DNA from: Pseudomonadales bacterium
GTDB taxonomy: Bacteria > Pseudomonadota > Gammaproteobacteria > Pseudomonadales > Azotimanducaceae
Length of the DNA stretch: 40,357 bases
Direction: 5' to 3'
Assembly (NCBI GenBank): GCA_023300545.1
Contig: JALZVT010000064.1
Location: 1-40,357, forward strand
The notes under the pieces are model-generated. The model had not been told where the DNA came from. It did not search any database and saw only the letters and a list, made by a program, of their open reading frames with translations. This document shows positions 16,478-24,045 of the stretch, piece after piece. Positions within the stretch are counted from its first letter, which is position 1, and each line of letters begins with the position of its first letter. The position numbers and the translations under genes are program-made.

Positions 16478-17188
16478 ATGGCGCCGTTAAAGTCTGTTTC
16501 GCTGCGAGGCACATTCCGTGCCAGCGTTTTGGTCAGTGTGTTAGCTGGTTCTCTGACTGCAGCGGCGCAGGAGCGAGCGCTGCCCTCGCAGAACTATGTT
16601 GTGGCTGTCCCAGTGGTAAGTGCAAGGGCCATTGAGGTTACCCGTATTATTGAGCGGCCGGAGAAAACCTGCTCACCCGTGCGCGAAAGCCGCTATCGAG
16701 ACGCTCGATTTGATCACTACTCGGGCGGTTATTCCCGTCGCGAATCGGCTTATGAACGGCGCCACGATCGCCGTGGTGGTGTTGGTTCGCAACTGCTCGG
16801 CGGGCTTATTGGCGGTGTGATTGGTAATCAGTTTGGTGGTGGTAATGGCAAGAAAGCGCTGACCGTCGCGGGTGCCTTACTGGGCTCCTCGATTGCGAGC
16901 TCCGGGTCTAGAAGAGAGCGCTACCGAGCGGATGATGGGCGCTACTACTCTCGACGCCGTGATGCTAGACACTGGAATGAACGCGAATACCAACACGAAT
17001 ATCAACCTGAATATCAGTGCCGCACGACCACAAGTACGCGCGAGGTCACGCAGGTGACCGGCTATGACGTGACCTATAGCTACAACAACACCCTCTACAA
17101 ACGTCGCATGGATTACGACCCGGGCGACACCCTTGAGCTGCACGTTCGAGCTGAACCAGACGTTGCACCCATTGTTGCTGATTCCTGA
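16478..17188 (+). CDS. Exported glycine-zipper (17 kDa antigen-like) envelope protein
   Basis: This 236-residue protein has a signal peptide ending near TAAA-QE (residue 30). A conserved block VVAVPVVSARAIEVTRIIERPEKTC (41-65) follows, then an Arg/Tyr-rich linker. A glycine-zipper 2TM segment (about 100-141, GGVGSQLLGGLIGGVIGNQFGGG...AGALLGSSIA) comes next, and the C-terminal domain TGYDVTYSYNN..YKRRMDYDPGDTLELHVR ends it. This is the order seen in the Rickettsia 17 kDa surface antigen-like family, which associates with the outer membrane. GGAG precedes the ATG. It opens a nine-gene same-strand cluster. The last gene of that cluster carries the same N- and C-terminal blocks without the zipper. 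Confidence 0.8.
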   Translation: MAPLKSVSLRGTFRASVLVSVLAGSLTAAAQERALPSQNYVVAVPVVSARAIEVTRIIERPEKTCSPVRESRYRDARFDHYSGGYSRRESAYERRHDRRGGVGSQLLGGLIGGVIGNQFGGGNGKKALTVAGALLGSSIASSGSRRERYRADDGRYYSRRRDARHWNEREYQHEYQPEYQCRTTTSTREVTQVTGYDVTYSYNNTLYKRRMDYDPGDTLELHVRAEPDVAPIVADS

Positions 17189-17199
17189 AGGAGAATTCT

Positions 17200-18072
17200 G
17201 TGCACACACAATTACCAACTGGACGATTACCCGGGCTCGCAGCCGTTTTGCTGAGTACACTGGCGGTCTGTCAACCGCTTTACGCAGAGGTAGCTGTTAC
17301 CGGCGCTGTTGGCGTGTCAGCAGGGGGTGCCTCTGGGCCCGTAATGCGGTTGTTTCCGACAACGGTGTTGGAAGACATTCGCGAGACCGGCGCCGTTGCT
17401 GAAGAGATGGAGAATGGACTGCAGGAGGTGATTCATCGCCTTGATTTGCAGCAACAGCTGTACACCGATAGTCAATGCCAAGGGGCTGATGGCGATGAAG
17501 GCTGCGCGCAGATTTCCAAACAGATCGGCTCGACCTATCTCGAGATGCTGGAACTCATGAGCGACCGGCTGCCCACAATGGAGAAGGCGGTAAACTCAAC
17601 GCGGTTGAGTCTCGAAAAACGTTTGCGCAAAGAGCTTGGTCAGCGCACTACACCCAGTACGTTGCAGGATCAGTTGCTAGGCAAATCGGGTTCAGTCGCG
17701 GCGGCGCAGGCCAATCGGCCGGCCTTGCGGGGGCGTTCCGGTGTTCGGCTGAGCGACCGGTTTAAGCAGTATTACCAGTTGGTTGCGAGTAACAGCGAAG
17801 GCCCCGGTGGGTCTCTTGCTGTTGTTGCGTCCGACATCTATCTCGATATGGAAGAAGCCGCGCAGTTGATTGCGGCGACTCAGGAAGAGATTGCTCGAGC
17901 GTCGCTCATGGAGCAACTCAATCAATCCTTTGGCGTCATTACACCCGAGATGGCGGCGGTAGTGGGTGGTGTTAAGGAGATTCTGTTTGGTGAATCGATA
18001 AGCGACTTACCCATTGCAGAGGCGCCTTATCAGATTGGTAAATCAGAATTTGTCAGCCCGCTGGAATATTAG
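17200..18072 (+). CDS. Secreted alpha-helical protein of unknown function
   Basis: This 290-residue protein has a signal peptide ending near LYA-EVA (residue 29). The mature part is mostly amphipathic helices rich in Glu/Gln/Leu (IRETGAVAEEMENGLQEVIHRLDLQQQL; MEKAVNSTRLSLEKRLRKEL; DMEEAAQLIAATQEEIARASLMEQL), suggesting a coiled-coil or helical-bundle periplasmic protein. A cysteine pair C93/C102 flanks an acidic QGADGDEG loop. The GTG start at 17200 has AAGGAG six bases upstream and follows the glycine-zipper gene by 11 bases. I do not recognise the family. Confidence 0.72.
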   Translation: MHTQLPTGRLPGLAAVLLSTLAVCQPLYAEVAVTGAVGVSAGGASGPVMRLFPTTVLEDIRETGAVAEEMENGLQEVIHRLDLQQQLYTDSQCQGADGDEGCAQISKQIGSTYLEMLELMSDRLPTMEKAVNSTRLSLEKRLRKELGQRTTPSTLQDQLLGKSGSVAAAQANRPALRGRSGVRLSDRFKQYYQLVASNSEGPGGSLAVVASDIYLDMEEAAQLIAATQEEIARASLMEQLNQSFGVITPEMAAVVGGVKEILFGESISDLPIAEAPYQIGKSEFVSPLEY

Positions 18073-18133
18073 TGGGTTGCAGACTGTTGCCCCGTTCTGC
18101 GCCCTTTGCTCCTCAGTTTAAGCGAGATTAAAT

Positions 18134-18748
18134 ATGACCATACGATTCGATGCCCAATACACTTCTAAAGCCTCTTCCCAGATATTCACTCAAAACCTCA
18201 AGCGCGCCTCGCGGTTGCTGGGTTTGATTGTCGCGACAGTGCTGTTTAGCGCGTGTGAAGCGGCGCCGGTGGCTGATCTCTGCGGCGGGCGGCTCGGTAA
18301 CAACTTGGAAAGCGCTATGGTTGAAACCGAGCGTCGCCTTGGTAGTGGTTGCGAATACCGTTTCGACAGTTATTTCAAAGACAATCTCGCGACGGCTGAG
18401 GCGAACCCGGACACTGAAAACAAGCGCCTTTTTAGTGATCACTTGCTGCGGGTCAACGACATGGGAGTTATCAGCAAGCGTCAGGCGCGCGATCTGTACA
18501 ATCGCTATTTCAACGTGAAGTTTGTCTCGCTAGCGGGCGACTACAATACCTGTTCGCAAACCTGCCCTGTGCAGGCACGGGTAATCTCTGACATGAAAAC
18601 GGAGCTCCAAGACAAAGAGCTTGGCCTGTTGCGTGTAAGCTCAGACAACGCCAGCTATTACCTCGCTGACAATCTGTTGAAAGAGACCCAGCTTGTGCTG
18701 GCGGCAACCTGTCGCGCTTGCGAAGCTGGCACTAACGCCGGTCGGTGA
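18134..18748 (+). CDS. Cysteine-rich lipoprotein of unknown function
   Basis: This 204-residue protein has a hydrophobic segment (28-40) ending LFSA-C41, a recognisable lipobox with phenylalanine at -3. The N-terminus before it is unusually long, with the basic residues K23 and R24 next to the core. The mature part carries six more cysteines, including CSQTC and a C-terminal CRAC pair, so disulfides or metal binding are possible. The last codons overlap the GTG start of the next gene by four bases (GTGA), indicating translational coupling. No family recognised. Confidence 0.72.
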   Translation: MTIRFDAQYTSKASSQIFTQNLKRASRLLGLIVATVLFSACEAAPVADLCGGRLGNNLESAMVETERRLGSGCEYRFDSYFKDNLATAEANPDTENKRLFSDHLLRVNDMGVISKRQARDLYNRYFNVKFVSLAGDYNTCSQTCPVQARVISDMKTELQDKELGLLRVSSDNASYYLADNLLKETQLVLAATCRACEAGTNAGR

Positions 18749-19470
18749 GCGCTTTGGACTCACCGGCTATCGCGCTAAACCCAATGTCTGGCAGTGCGCC
18801 TGAGCGTCACAGCAGTGGCTGGGGTTTTGTTAGTGGGGTGATATGCGGCACCGCACTAATGGTGATTGCGCTAGTTGCCGCAGAGCAACAGGCGTTTCCC
18901 TATGCGCAAGCCGTCACGCAAACGGCCAGTGTTTGGTCGTGGATCACACTTAATCTTGGGCATAGTTTCTGGATTTTCTCCCTGGTTCTGCTGCTCTACG
19001 CTGTCAACATTGGGCAGCTGCATAGGCTATTAATTGTTGACCCGAATAGTCGTCGTGTTACACAGCTCGACCAGCTGTCTGATGTATGGATGCATCTGTT
19101 TGTGGGTATCGGCGTAATCTGGACCGCTGTCGGCATGCGCAGTGCGTTGCAAGCAGCACTTGGGGATTCGCCGGTAGCCATTGTTGATTCCGCAGACGCG
19201 GTGTTACGAAAGCTTGTCGATGGAGGCATACTTTTAGCGCTCACCACCACCATTGTCGGCGGCATCGGGGGTTATCTGATGCGGCTGGTGAAAACTGTTT
19301 TGCTGGGCACGCGTTTGCAGGAGCTGTTTGACCGCCAGCAGCGCAGTGACGTTCAGGCGCTGCTAGAAGCGACGCAGCGGATTGAGGCGCGCGTGTTAGG
19401 GAAATCCAGTGAACCCCGCGAGAATGGTTCTGGCGATGCTGTGGGCGGAGACTCTCGTGCACTTGCGTAG
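18745..19470 (+). CDS. MotA/TolQ/ExbB-like inner-membrane protein
   Basis: This 241-residue protein has hydrophobic segments at about 25-47, 67-92, 112-132 and 154-178. The last two (HLFVGIGVIWTAVGMRSAL and DGGILLALTTTIVGGIGGYLMRLVKTVLLG) resemble the two core helices of MotA/TolQ/ExbB proton channels, including the GI/GxxxTAxG and the threonine-glycine helix. The polar C-terminus predicts a coiled coil. The next gene looks like an ExbD/TolR partner, which supports a proton-motive-force-driven complex. The GTG start overlaps the lipoprotein stop, and its 3' end overlaps the next gene by 62 bases. The family call is by eye and moderate. Confidence 0.65.
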   Translation: MSALDSPAIALNPMSGSAPERHSSGWGFVSGVICGTALMVIALVAAEQQAFPYAQAVTQTASVWSWITLNLGHSFWIFSLVLLLYAVNIGQLHRLLIVDPNSRRVTQLDQLSDVWMHLFVGIGVIWTAVGMRSALQAALGDSPVAIVDSADAVLRKLVDGGILLALTTTIVGGIGGYLMRLVKTVLLGTRLQELFDRQQRSDVQALLEATQRIEARVLGKSSEPRENGSGDAVGGDSRALA

Positions 19471-20212
19471 TCGATCGGTAGCATCGAGTCACGCCGCCGT
19501 TGATGGTGAAAGTCTGCAGGCTGACGTGATGCGATTTATGGCCATTATCGGGTTTTGCCTGGTTGCGATTATGGCGTTGGTGCGGGATGTGCGTCCGCCG
19601 GTTACACCGCAGGCGGCTAATCCTGATTCTATTGCTGTTTCAGCCCCGATACCTGAGCCTACATCGTCAGTCCCCGAAATTGTCTCGACCCCACGCGCTA
19701 TTACCCCAGTTATTGACTTGGTGCCCCCGGTAGTAGAGCCACCCACGATATTGGCGGCTATCCCGGTGCCGATAGCGCCAATAACGCCTGCGACGCAGTC
19801 AGAATCTGAACCCGAAGAAGGCTTGTCCCTGCGGTTCCATTCGGATCGGGATTTTTTGCGGCTCATTACCGCCGGCGATGTGGGGTTGTATTTGTTTAAA
19901 GACCAAACGGCGTTTCGGTTGGCAAAAAACTATGCCTTTGAGGCCGCGCCTGCACCGCACAAACTCTATGAATTGATGCCGCAGACTATTCCGACAGCGA
20001 TTGGTAGATCAGCCGCAGCGGCAGTGAATGACACCGCTGGTTTCAAGTGGGGTGTGGTGATGCCCGCGCGCATTGAGCAACGTATTGCGTCGCTGGTCGC
20101 AACCCAGTCGAGCGGTCAGCTTGTTGTTGATCGATTGGGCGCCGTACGTCACGAAACAAACCCACGTTCTCACGTCTCGTCCGCTTCCAGTTCGGGAGGG
20201 CAGGGCTTATGA
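19409..20212 (+). CDS. Single-pass ExbD/TolR-like protein with Pro-rich periplasmic linker
   Basis: This 267-residue protein has one membrane helix (about 41-58). Just before it is LQADVMRFMAIIGFCLVAIMALV, with D39 at the helix start, like the essential aspartate of ExbD/TolR (IDVMLVLL in ExbD). A Pro/Ile/Val-rich linker (60-130) follows, then a folded periplasmic domain (135-225: LSLRFHSDRDFLRLITAGDVGLYLF...). Linker plus periplasmic domain fits a stator protein reaching toward the cell wall. The GTG at 19409 has AGGGA at good spacing and lies inside the preceding gene. The stop overlaps the next ATG (ATGA). Assignment as an ExbD partner is inference from position and the helix motif. Confidence 0.62.
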   Translation: MNPARMVLAMLWAETLVHLRSRSVASSHAAVDGESLQADVMRFMAIIGFCLVAIMALVRDVRPPVTPQAANPDSIAVSAPIPEPTSSVPEIVSTPRAITPVIDLVPPVVEPPTILAAIPVPIAPITPATQSESEPEEGLSLRFHSDRDFLRLITAGDVGLYLFKDQTAFRLAKNYAFEAAPAPHKLYELMPQTIPTAIGRSAAAAVNDTAGFKWGVVMPARIEQRIASLVATQSSGQLVVDRLGAVRHETNPRSHVSSASSSGGQGL

Positions 20213-21600
20213 GAGCAGGGAGCCTGGGTAGTCGGACGTTGTGGTTTGGTGTTGTTGTGCTTGTGCTTGTGGCTTTGACGACGCCAGCCTTTGGTGATTC
20301 GTCTCGAGGCTCAGCCAACGAGTTGTTTGCTGGTGAGCTGGGCCGTTGGTTGCAGAACGATGCGATTCCTGAGCTTGCCGTACTGGTAGGCAAACATCCG
20401 CGTTTTCAAGGCGAGCAGATTCGAGTCGTGACCATGGCAGGTGGTCGTCCCGCCTTGGGCAGCAATCAACTCTCTGCGGCCGTTCGCGATCAGTTGACGC
20501 ATCGCCTGACCCAGATCAAAGGCGTCCAGATTGCCTGGCAAACCGGTGCTGATCGCTGTGGGGTACCTCGTAACACGCCCTATCTTCTAGGTGTGGAGAT
20601 CACCAGTGAATCGCGTAGCCGATCGTTGGTGACCATTGCCATGGCGGATGTTGAAGAAGGCATTTGGGTGAGTGGCGGTTATTTGCAGTGGCGAGGCGTT
20701 TTAACCCAACAGGAACGTCATGCGTTGGCGCGCTTAGTCGCTAGCGCACCTGCAGGGACCATTGACAGTCCTCTGCCAGGTGATCGACACAACCAGATCT
20801 CAGCGCTATTGCTTAAAAATATCGAATGTGCGTTGCGTGGAGGCCTCGACGGCGATGTACAAGTTGCAGTGGCGAACTCTGGTGATGAACTGTTGACGGC
20901 TGTTGCTGAGCGGCTACGCGAGGCATTAAGCCGGTCGGCTACGGTTGTTCTAGTTAATGGTTTCGACCAGGCGAACAGTTCGGGTGAGGACGGTGCTGAT
21001 TGGCTGCTTGAGCTGCGGTTGTCGAGCGATATTGGCGAGGCGGTTATCGCAACCCTTGCGCCAAACAATCAAGCAAGTGACACCGGACGCCAACGCTTGG
21101 CCGCCGTTTACGTGCGTCAGGCCGGGCAGAATACTGTTGTCAGTCCAGGTGCCAGTCCAGTTGTAAGTGTTGCGCCTAGTACGCTGTTGATTGAAGATTT
21201 GCATGAAGTGCCGGTCAAACCCGGTGATCGCTGTTATGCGCGTTCCGCGGAGTGTCTGGAAGTTCAGCTTGATCTCTCTGCGCCCAGCTATCTGCTGGTG
21301 CTGCGGACACAGCCCGGTGGCAGTCTGAACCTGGGTAGCTGTGCACGTCCACGAAGGGTGTCTGGCACGAAGCGCTACCGCCTGCAAATACGCGAGGGCG
21401 GGGCTGGTTTCTACGCGGTCGCTACCACCGACTCTGAGTTGGCCGCGCGCCTGCACCGTCAGCTCGCGGCTGGCGCGAGCAACTGCGGCGACAGAGGTCG
21501 CAGTGACTGGCTGACTCAATTTGAAGCAACGCTTGCCAGCGCTAAATCAACATTAGATTGGCGTGCGTTCTATGCAGCTGCCGGAGAGAAATCACTATGA
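20209..21600 (+). CDS. Large secreted protein, possible FlgO/CsgG-like and DUF4384-like parts
   Basis: This 463-residue protein has a signal peptide ending near AFG-DSS (residue 30). Residues 45-160 (IRVVTMAGGRPALGSNQLSAAVRDQLTHRLTQIKGVQIAW...LGVEITSESRSRSLVTIAMADVEEGIWVSGG) look like the alpha/beta fold of FlgO/CsgG/TolB-N proteins. A second such unit may lie at about 220-300. Residues 335-435 (CLEVQLDLSAPSYLLVLRTQPGGSLNLGSC...YAVATTDSELAARL) resemble DUF4384, often found in periplasmic or surface proteins. These assignments are by eye. ATGA overlaps link it to genes on both sides. Confidence 0.68.
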   Translation: MRAGSLGSRTLWFGVVVLVLVALTTPAFGDSSRGSANELFAGELGRWLQNDAIPELAVLVGKHPRFQGEQIRVVTMAGGRPALGSNQLSAAVRDQLTHRLTQIKGVQIAWQTGADRCGVPRNTPYLLGVEITSESRSRSLVTIAMADVEEGIWVSGGYLQWRGVLTQQERHALARLVASAPAGTIDSPLPGDRHNQISALLLKNIECALRGGLDGDVQVAVANSGDELLTAVAERLREALSRSATVVLVNGFDQANSSGEDGADWLLELRLSSDIGEAVIATLAPNNQASDTGRQRLAAVYVRQAGQNTVVSPGASPVVSVAPSTLLIEDLHEVPVKPGDRCYARSAECLEVQLDLSAPSYLLVLRTQPGGSLNLGSCARPRRVSGTKRYRLQIREGGAGFYAVATTDSELAARLHRQLAAGASNCGDRGRSDWLTQFEATLASAKSTLDWRAFYAAAGEKSL

Positions 21601-22160
21601 AATTTATTGCCGGACTATTGGTAGGTGCATTAGTCACTTTGTTGGTTGCAAGCCTTGCCACCTTTCGTTGGGAGCCGCCATCGCGACTGGCTGCAGTCAA
21701 ACCAGGCACACTAGGCACGGTTACAAGCCTTGAACCCAAGCCTGATATCGAGACGGCGCTGACCCCAGTGGAACGGGTTCGGAGTGTCACTGTTGACCCA
21801 CGACCGCGATCCGCGCCTGTTGCGGCGCAACAATCGCCAGTAGAATTTGCGACCGCAGAGCTTGCGTTAGAAAAGGTGGCTGCCCCAGTGCCCGTACAAG
21901 AGGCTCTCACTGAGGCTATTGCGGCCTCTGAAATGGGTGGAGAAACGCCGGTTGAAACGGCGGTTGTGTGGAAGCCCTTTCATAGTGAGGTGTCGGCAAA
22001 CGGCTTTGCCCGACGGCTGAGCACTCAGTTAGGGTATCCGTTCAGGGCGCTACGCGATGGTCCGGCTCGCTATCACGTGGTATTCGACTACGACACGGAG
22101 CAGCAGCGAGCATTGCTGCAGCAGCAGGTCACCGCACTCACCGGTTTTGAAGCGATCTAG
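21597..22160 (+). CDS. Membrane-anchored protein with C-terminal SPOR-like domain
   Basis: This 187-residue protein has a single N-terminal hydrophobic anchor (3-24, FIAGLLVGALVTLLVASLATF) and a long Ala/Val/Pro/Glu linker to about residue 120. A compact C-terminal domain of about 65 residues begins VWKPFHSEVSANGFARRLSTQLGYPFRAL and continues ARYHVVFDYDTEQQRALL. The layout (anchor, linker, terminal domain of beta-alpha-beta type) is that of SPOR proteins, which bind septal denuded peptidoglycan. The ATG at 21597 overlaps the previous stop (ATGA), which decides it over an upstream codon at 21558. The domain resembles the tail of the next protein. Confidence 0.7.
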   Translation: MKFIAGLLVGALVTLLVASLATFRWEPPSRLAAVKPGTLGTVTSLEPKPDIETALTPVERVRSVTVDPRPRSAPVAAQQSPVEFATAELALEKVAAPVPVQEALTEAIAASEMGGETPVETAVVWKPFHSEVSANGFARRLSTQLGYPFRALRDGPARYHVVFDYDTEQQRALLQQQVTALTGFEAI

Positions 22161-22915
22161 TGTCTAGCTCAGCAATTACTCTTAGTGTTTCTTTGACGTT
22201 GTTACTGGCTTTGGTCGCACTAGCGCGCCCCGTTGCGGCGAAGCCCCAGCGAGTAATGCTGCCATACACTCATTGTTTTACCGCCTCATCAGCAAAGCAC
22301 TCGATTCCAGTTGTGCTGTTGCAAGCCGTAGTCGCGACCGAAAGTAATTGGAATCCTCGTGCCCGATCCCACGCTAATGCCCATGGGCTCATGCAAATCC
22401 AGTGGCCTGGCACCGCAAAACATCTGGGGGTGCGACGCATTTCGCAGCTCTACAAACCCTGTACCAATATTGACTTAGGCGCGCGTTATTTACGTGAGTT
22501 GTTGGATCGTTATGACGGGGATGAGCGGCGCGCACTTGCCGCCTATAACTACGGTCCCGGGCGTATTGCCGCGACGGGTCGCATTCCGCAGGGTGCCGAC
22601 ACCTATGTCGCGACGGTGCGGCGGCATCGCAGCTCGTTGGCTGGCACACAAGGTGTGTCTGGTTCCACTAAGAAAGCAGACGTTTCGCAAGCCGTTGTAT
22701 CTGATGCCGTGACTCAGAAGCAGCGAATCGCAACCTTCACATCCCATTCTCGGGCCGAGCGCTTTGCGGATTTGCTGCGGCGTCGAGTGCCGCGCGGCAC
22801 CTTTTCTGTCTCGGTAGCACAGGTAGGCCGCTATGAATTGTGGCTGACGGAGGGTTTTGAGGCGCTTAATGCGGATGATCGAATTTTGTTAACCAGCCTG
22901 GGGTGGCGTCTGTGA
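22160..22915 (+). CDS. Exported lytic transglycosylase (SLT) with SPOR-like tail
   Basis: This 251-residue periplasmic enzyme predicted to cleave peptidoglycan glycan strands has a signal peptide ending near AAA-KPQ (residue 28). The SLT domain shows the catalytic glutamate E61 in VVATESNWNP, then AHGLMQIQWPGTAKHLGV, NIDLGARYLRELLDRYDGDERRALAAYNYGPGRI. After a linker, the last 65 residues (IATFTSHSRAERFADLL...GRYELWLTEGF) parallel the C-terminal domain of the preceding protein. The GTG start shares one base with the previous stop. It is the only enzyme of this cluster with a clear reaction and points to a cell-wall role for the whole operon. Confidence 0.88.
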   Translation: MSSSAITLSVSLTLLLALVALARPVAAKPQRVMLPYTHCFTASSAKHSIPVVLLQAVVATESNWNPRARSHANAHGLMQIQWPGTAKHLGVRRISQLYKPCTNIDLGARYLRELLDRYDGDERRALAAYNYGPGRIAATGRIPQGADTYVATVRRHRSSLAGTQGVSGSTKKADVSQAVVSDAVTQKQRIATFTSHSRAERFADLLRRRVPRGTFSVSVAQVGRYELWLTEGFEALNADDRILLTSLGWRL

Positions 22916-23244
22916 ACGTTAAGAGAATGCTGATGGCGTCGGTGATCAGTTGGTCGCTACCTTATGCCAGTGCGCAAGAGTTGCGGGTGAGTGCGCCGGT
23001 TCTCTCCGTTGAACCCATAACAGCCGAAGCGCAGCCGATTTGTGACGTGGCGGCTCCGGAGTACAATGCCGGGCTCGCTGCGGCGTTGCGATGGGATTTG
23101 CGCGGCCGCTGTCGAGAAGTGAAAGGGCCACCGGTTGTGACGGGTTATGCCGTTGAGTACGAGTGGGATGGCCGACGGTTTACGACGGTAATGCCAGCAC
23201 CCCCTAAAGGCGATCGGCTGGCGTTGCGTTTGCGCATAGACTAG
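22912..23244 (+). CDS. Small exported protein, paralogue of the glycine-zipper protein without the zipper
   Basis: This 110-residue protein has a signal peptide (cleavage near ASA-QE, residue 22). The mature part has ELRVSAPVLSVEPITAEAQPIC followed by VVTGYAVEYEWDGRRFTTVMPAPPKGDRLALRLR. Both blocks match the gene at 16478 (VVAVPVVSARAIEV..C and TGYDVTYSYNN..M..DPGDTLELHVR) but the glycine zipper is missing. The GTG start overlaps the transglycosylase stop (GTGA). It closes the cluster opened by its larger relative. Its function is unknown; the C-terminal domain may act in binding at the outer membrane. Confidence 0.72.
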   Translation: MNVKRMLMASVISWSLPYASAQELRVSAPVLSVEPITAEAQPICDVAAPEYNAGLAAALRWDLRGRCREVKGPPVVTGYAVEYEWDGRRFTTVMPAPPKGDRLALRLRID

Positions 23245-23253
23245 CTTGGCAGG

Positions 23254-24045
23254 CTAATTTGTCAGGAAGAGGGCCAGCGCATCGAGCACCGCATTGGGTT
23301 GTTCTGACAACATTGAATGACCGCAGCCATCGAGCACAACGCTTTGGCTATCGGAAATAGCTGCCGCCACCTTTAATCCGGATCTAAGTGGGGTCATTTG
23401 ATCGTCGCTGCCGGCAATAATCAATGTGGCGGTGTCAGCGACCTGACCAAATTCAGCAGCCTCAAATTCGTTGCAGGCTGACAGATCGGTGGCTAACACA
23501 CCATCTGCGGCACGCTCCATCAGGCGCATTCCGGTGTTGAGATTCCAGTTGCCTGGCTGTCCGCTGCTGCCCAGTTTTCCGGCCGCGCTATGGCTCCAGG
23601 TGTTGGACATGTCGATGGCTGCATGGTGATTGTCCATTGCCGCACCAAGCATGCCGTCTGACACTGGCATTGGTGCGGCCGTGCCCAGCAGAGCGAGCTT
23701 GTCGACTCGCCTTGGATGGCTGGCCGCGGTTGCAAAGCAGGCGAGCGAGCCCATCGAGTGACCCACCAGTGAGCTCGACGAGAGAGTAAGGGCATTCTGC
23801 AGGGCGAGAATCCAATCGCGTATGGCGCTTATGCTGGTTAGCGGTGTGCCTGTGCTCTTACCGTGGCCGGGAAGGTCGGGCGCTATCACCTGATACCCAT
23901 GCCGAGCGAAATAACGGGCTGGCATAACCCACACGGTGTGATCCATTGCTGCTCCGTGCAGAAACAAGATGGCTTGGGCATTGTTGTCTGCGTGGCCGCT
24001 GCCTGTGCCGTAGAACACCTGTTCGCCGTTGACCTCGATTTCCAT
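23254..24045 (-). CDS. Alpha/beta-fold hydrolase
   Basis: This 263-residue alpha/beta hydrolase has the nucleophile elbow GHSMGS (S97), an acid in AGSDDQMTP (D214 or D215), a histidine in CGHSML (H243) and the oxyanion motif HGAAMDHTVW near 30. The substrate is unknown; an esterase or C-C hydrolase is possible. Its ATG overlaps the metY stop by one base (TAATG), so the two are translated together. It is too short and lacks the motifs for homoserine O-acetyltransferase MetX. It converges with the envelope cluster with nine bases between stops. Confidence 0.88.
   Translation of the reverse strand: MEIEVNGEQVFYGTGSGHADNNAQAILFLHGAAMDHTVWVMPARYFARHGYQVIAPDLPGHGKSTGTPLTSISAIRDWILALQNALTLSSSSLVGHSMGSLACFATAASHPRRVDKLALLGTAAPMPVSDGMLGAAMDNHHAAIDMSNTWSHSAAGKLGSSGQPGNWNLNTGMRLMERAADGVLATDLSACNEFEAAEFGQVADTATLIIAGSDDQMTPLRSGLKVAAAISDSQSVVLDGCGHSMLSEQPNAVLDALALFLTN

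Noticed and set aside
16478-23244. Zorya-type anti-phage defence system (MotA/MotB-like pair plus effectors)
   Set aside because: There is an ExbB/ExbD-like pair, but no helicase or nuclease effector; the other products are exported envelope proteins.
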